Below are positions 61,698-64,000 of a DNA stretch of 64,000 nt, in pieces. The stretch spans positions 141,176 through 205,175 of the forward strand of contig WEDG01004911.1 of assembly GCA_017591395.1 (NCBI GenBank). The letters run 5' to 3'. Positions within the stretch are counted from its first letter, which is position 1. The number at the start of each line of letters is the position of its first letter. Origin of the DNA: Schistocephalus solidus (lineage: Eukaryota; Platyhelminthes; Cestoda; Diphyllobothriidea; Diphyllobothriidae). The translations under genes were made by a program, and so were the position numbers. Below the pieces are notes generated by a model. That model did not search any database. It worked only from the letters and a program-made list of their open reading frames with translations, and was not told the DNA's origin.

Positions 61698-62880
61698 TGC
61701 TGTCCTGCTGAAGCTACTGGCAAAAATCAACGCGACGCTCGCTAGTTTGCAGAATAAAGGGCCATCTCAAAAGCTGAACGACTGACAATAAAACCTACAG
61801 ATTCGGCCATGGCGAGATTCTATGGGCTGCCCAAAGTACACAAACATGGCGCTCCACTTGGACCCATCATATCCCTGCGTGAATCACACATTCAATCTGG
61901 CCAAATGTCTGTTCCAGACGTCTGGAATCTGCCTTACATCAGACTTCGATACAGCGGTCTGTTCAACCGCCCATTTCTTGGAAAGACTCCGTGGTTTACA
62001 CCTTAAGGCAGACGAAGTCATGATATCATTTGATGTTACCTTACTTTTCACCTCAATTCCTCAGAGCCTTGCAATTGAAACTGTCGGTGACTTGCTTGAG
62101 AACCGTTAAGACGAGGTAATCAATAAGCCTAAACGGGCGCACCTCATCCAGCTGCTCACATTCTGCCTCAAAACCTACTTCACCTTTGAGGGAACGGTCT
62201 ACGAACAGATTAAAGGGACTCTGATGGGTTCGCCGCTGTCTGGTTTCATTGCTGAGGCGGTACTTCAAAAGTTAGAGACACGTGTGTAAACGAACCACAG
62301 ACCAATATTTTGGGTGCAGGATGTGGACGATACTCAAATACGAAATGGTCACCGAATTTCATGTACTCCTGAACTCCATCTATCCGGACATTCAGTTCAC
62401 AATGGAGGCAGAAGCCAACAGTAAAATGCCGTTCTTAGACTTCCTAGTCCACCGTAAGACCGACGGCAGTCTAAGGGCAACGGTATATAGAAAGGCCAGC
62501 AACACACGTCAAGTCCTCAGTTACCAAAGTAACCACCCTTTGTGCCACGAACGTAGCTGCGTACGGACGCTTAGCAAAAGGGCGGAAACTCATTGTAGCG
62601 AGAAAGGCGACAAAACAGCCGAGCTCCACTATCTTCAACGAGAGTTCACCTCCAACGGTTATCATCGAAGCTTCATAGAACGCAGCAGACAACCGAGGCA
62701 AGTTATAAGACCAGCGATAGAACCACCGAAAGTGTGGCGGGCAATGCCATATACCGAGAACGTATCTGAAGCGGTTGCGCGTCTTTTACAACCATTGGGG
62801 ATCGGCGTTGCCCACAAACCTGAGGCGACAATAAGACGTCTCGTCATGAGGCCCAAGGCCCCCTGTCACGCGGCGAAACG
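61698..62880 (+). pseudogene. Penelope-like reverse transcriptase, broken
   Basis: RT landmarks appear in order across shifted frames. LLAKINATLASLQ (about 61707-61755) is followed by MARFYGLPKVHKHGAPLGPI (about 61809-61868), the Penelope 'FYGLPKxHK' motif. EVMISFDVTLLFTSIPQSLA (about 62017-62076) holds the first catalytic Asp. FTFEGTVYEQIKGTLMGSPL (62185-62244) is next. WVQDVDDT (62311-62334) is the YVDD box with the Tyr replaced by Asp. DIQFTMEAEANSKMPFLDFL then opens the region leading to RSCVRTLSKRAETHCSE. Stops at 62107 and 62287 and frameshifts near 61870-61900, 62345-62365 and 62870-62880 break it. The start is missing: residues before the LLAKINA segment are absent. It is an inactive copy followed by its endonuclease domain. 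Confidence 0.92.
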
Positions 62881-63303
62881 GCGAACGTCGTCTATCGTGT
62901 TCAGTGCGGTTCCTGTGAGGCGAACTAGGTCGGAGAGACCGATAAGCGACTACAGACGCGTATGAGTGAGCCCGCAAGGGCCGTTAGAAGGATGGATCAG
63001 CTCTCGTTGGTGGCGGAACACTGTGCGGCCTCTGGACACAGCTTTTCTTTCCATGACGCCGAAATCCTAGGCTGAGATATCGACCAAATAGCCAGAGAAA
63101 CGCTCGAAGTCTGGCACACCGTACCTTCTTCCATTAACCGTTGTACGATTCCCCCGGCGGCCTACCAGGCTTTACAAGTGCGACTCAATCACCAGAATCG
63201 CAGGCATGAAGTCAGACTGTTTGCGGTCGCAAGCAAACGCAAAACGAGCCAGGGGCATGCCTTAGTGAACCTATGCCAGACACCAACACATTCTATGGGA
63301 TAA
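62881..63303 (+). pseudogene. Penelope GIY-YIG endonuclease domain, broken
   Basis: One frame gives NVVYRVQCGSCEAN, a stop (62926-62928), then VGETDKRLQTRMSEPARAV and VAEHCAASGHSFSFHDAEIL, a second stop (63073), and LEVWHTVPSSINRC to a third stop at 63301. This is the GIY-YIG nuclease of Penelope-like elements: VVY stands for GIY, the stop replaces the Tyr of 'YVGET', and the catalytic Arg falls in KRLQTR. The Cys pair (CGSC) and His pair (HCAASGH) fit the zinc-binding CCHH feature reported for this nuclease. The RT-to-nuclease linker just upstream reads VSEAVARLLQPLGIGVAHKP and EATIRRLVMRPK in the previous frame. The domain would nick DNA for target-primed insertion; this copy cannot. Confidence 0.9.
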
Positions 63304-63586
63304 CCGTGGAGAACACATACCAGTAGACCTCCGGCCAGGCAGAACGTGGACGCAGGTGAAAATAGTTTGCGTACGAACACCGATGATGGGCGTCTCCAAC
63401 CCGATAGGAACGGAGACGGGGCCATGACTTCAGCAACCACCGATGAGACTTGCACGGACAGATGCAAACGAGGGACGAGAAACGAGACATGCGGGTCGGG
63501 ACAACAAACGCGGGCAATGCAGACCGGAGTCAATGACGACTTTGCTATCCCGACACAGCTGGGAATTTCGAGCATGTTCAGAATTC
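63304..63586 (+). other. Junction region between two Penelope copies
   Basis: After the stop at 63301 the nuclease frame stays open for 95 more codons to 63589 (with an ATG at 63346) and contains TTDETCTDRCKRG and NETCGSGQQTR. It may be a C-terminal extension of the upstream protein or 3' UTR. It ends at the TATA-like box that starts the next copy, so the two elements are joined without host DNA between them. Confidence 0.5.
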
Positions 63587-63595
63587 CATAAATAC
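63586..63595 (+). promoter_or_regulatory. TATA-like box at the start of the second Penelope copy
   Basis: CCATAAATAC, identical in the overlapping bases to the box at 61621-61630 in inverse orientation. Both begin the shared 30-nt block, so this is a defined part of the element terminus. Confidence 0.45.
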
Positions 63596-63599
63596 TGTG

Positions 63600-64000
63600 A
63601 GGCGCCGTACTGAACCTACCTCCGCCACCCAAGATCACGACGAGATTCCGGTCCACAATTTATCCTCCAAAGAACTTACACCGGTACAGTTTCGAGTGTA
63701 AACATGAAGCATCCTTCAACACTGCGGATGCTGATCCGGTTAATCCTGTGGCCACCATTGAGTCGGTCTTAAAGCACTCTTTGAGGCGGAAGATACAAAG
63801 CACTCATCAGACAACAAGTTACGTCCTTACTGCTGACACACAAAACCACGCAGCTATTCCAAGAATGGAGCAGGATGCCCTCAGGACACTGAACGACAGG
63901 AGCATCATACAGTACTGCCAACAAGGACGTTCCACAGTTGTACTCGATAAGTCGGAATACCTCCGGAAGGTAACACTCCAGCTCGATGACCGTCATGCCT
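63600..64000 (+). pseudogene. Second Penelope-like element, N-terminal part (runs off window)
   Basis: In one frame (63600-63701) the translation includes EIPVHNLSSKELTPVQF and ends in a stop at 63699. A one-base shift restores KHEASFNTADADPVN (63700 onward). That second frame then stays open to the window edge with IPRMEQDALRTLNDRSIIQY and GRSTVVLDKSEYLRKV (63925-63972), matching the Penelope N-terminal 'ADKGRSTVVLDK' block upstream of the RT core. This part is exactly what the copy at 61.7 kb lacks, and it lies downstream in the same orientation, so the pair forms a head-to-tail partial tandem. The frameshift near 63699 makes this copy inactive unless the shift is an assembly error. Confidence 0.87.

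Noticed and set aside
62282..62965. The 227-codon frame as an intact gene
   Set aside because: Its middle is Penelope RT sequence. It is only one frame of a frameshifted pseudogene: its N-terminal part covers the DVDD region out of frame, and its C-terminal part covers the nuclease out of frame.

Overview
The window looks like gene-poor, AT-rich nuclear DNA from an invertebrate. The best guess is a parasitic flatworm (trematode or tapeworm). That guess rests on the character of the repeats: GIY-YIG Penelope-like retroelements, short hammerhead-ribozyme motifs, tRNA-derived SINEs, a decayed Ty3/gypsy pol end and a pentanucleotide LINE-type tail. I found no intact host protein gene, rRNA or true tRNA. 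No reading frame exceeds about 230 codons, and the longest belongs to a transposon. Exons of a split gene cannot be excluded by eye.

Layout. 1-6.2 kb: AT-rich, nothing supported. 6.2-6.7 kb: GC-rich block with the layout of a solo LTR on the minus strand. 7.2-9.9 kb: two direct copies of a ~755-bp repeat. 17.5-18.0 kb: remnant of a gypsy-type pol C-terminus. About 18.9 kb: a LINE-like 3' tail. 19.2-19.5 kb: a small element with 16-bp terminal inverted repeats around degenerate telomere-like sequence, with relatives near 23.5, 51.9, 54.6 and 59.5 kb. 25.5-26.6 and 38.1-39.8 kb: two copies of a ~1.1-kb repeat, the second preceded by two extra ~312-bp head units. 31.2-32.7 kb: a tandem duplication. 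24.8, 34.9 and 55.0 kb: a GC-rich repeat family. 34.2 and 35.6 kb: an inverted repeat pair. 37.7, 51.1, 60.4, 61.0 and 61.3 kb: tRNA-derived SINE copies or parts.

The most informative part is 59.7-64.0 kb. It holds a fragment of a Penelope-like reverse transcriptase, a tandem SINE pair, and an inverted pLTR-like end with a hammerhead-like motif. These are followed by a broken but clearly recognisable Penelope-like RT plus GIY-YIG endonuclease, then the start of a second element in the same orientation that runs off the window. This is the partly tandem, partly inverted organisation typical of Penelope elements. A different, more decayed Penelope-like RT lies at 47.1-47.7 kb.

The best candidate for something new is a set of four hammerhead-type motifs, all on the minus strand, near 28.45, 41.09, 52.20 and 61.57 kb. 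The 41.09-kb copy keeps its core. Two copies sit just downstream of TATA-like boxes. Helix III is reduced to a self-complementary tetranucleotide that differs between copies in a compensating way (ACGT or AGCT), which points to cleavage as a dimer.
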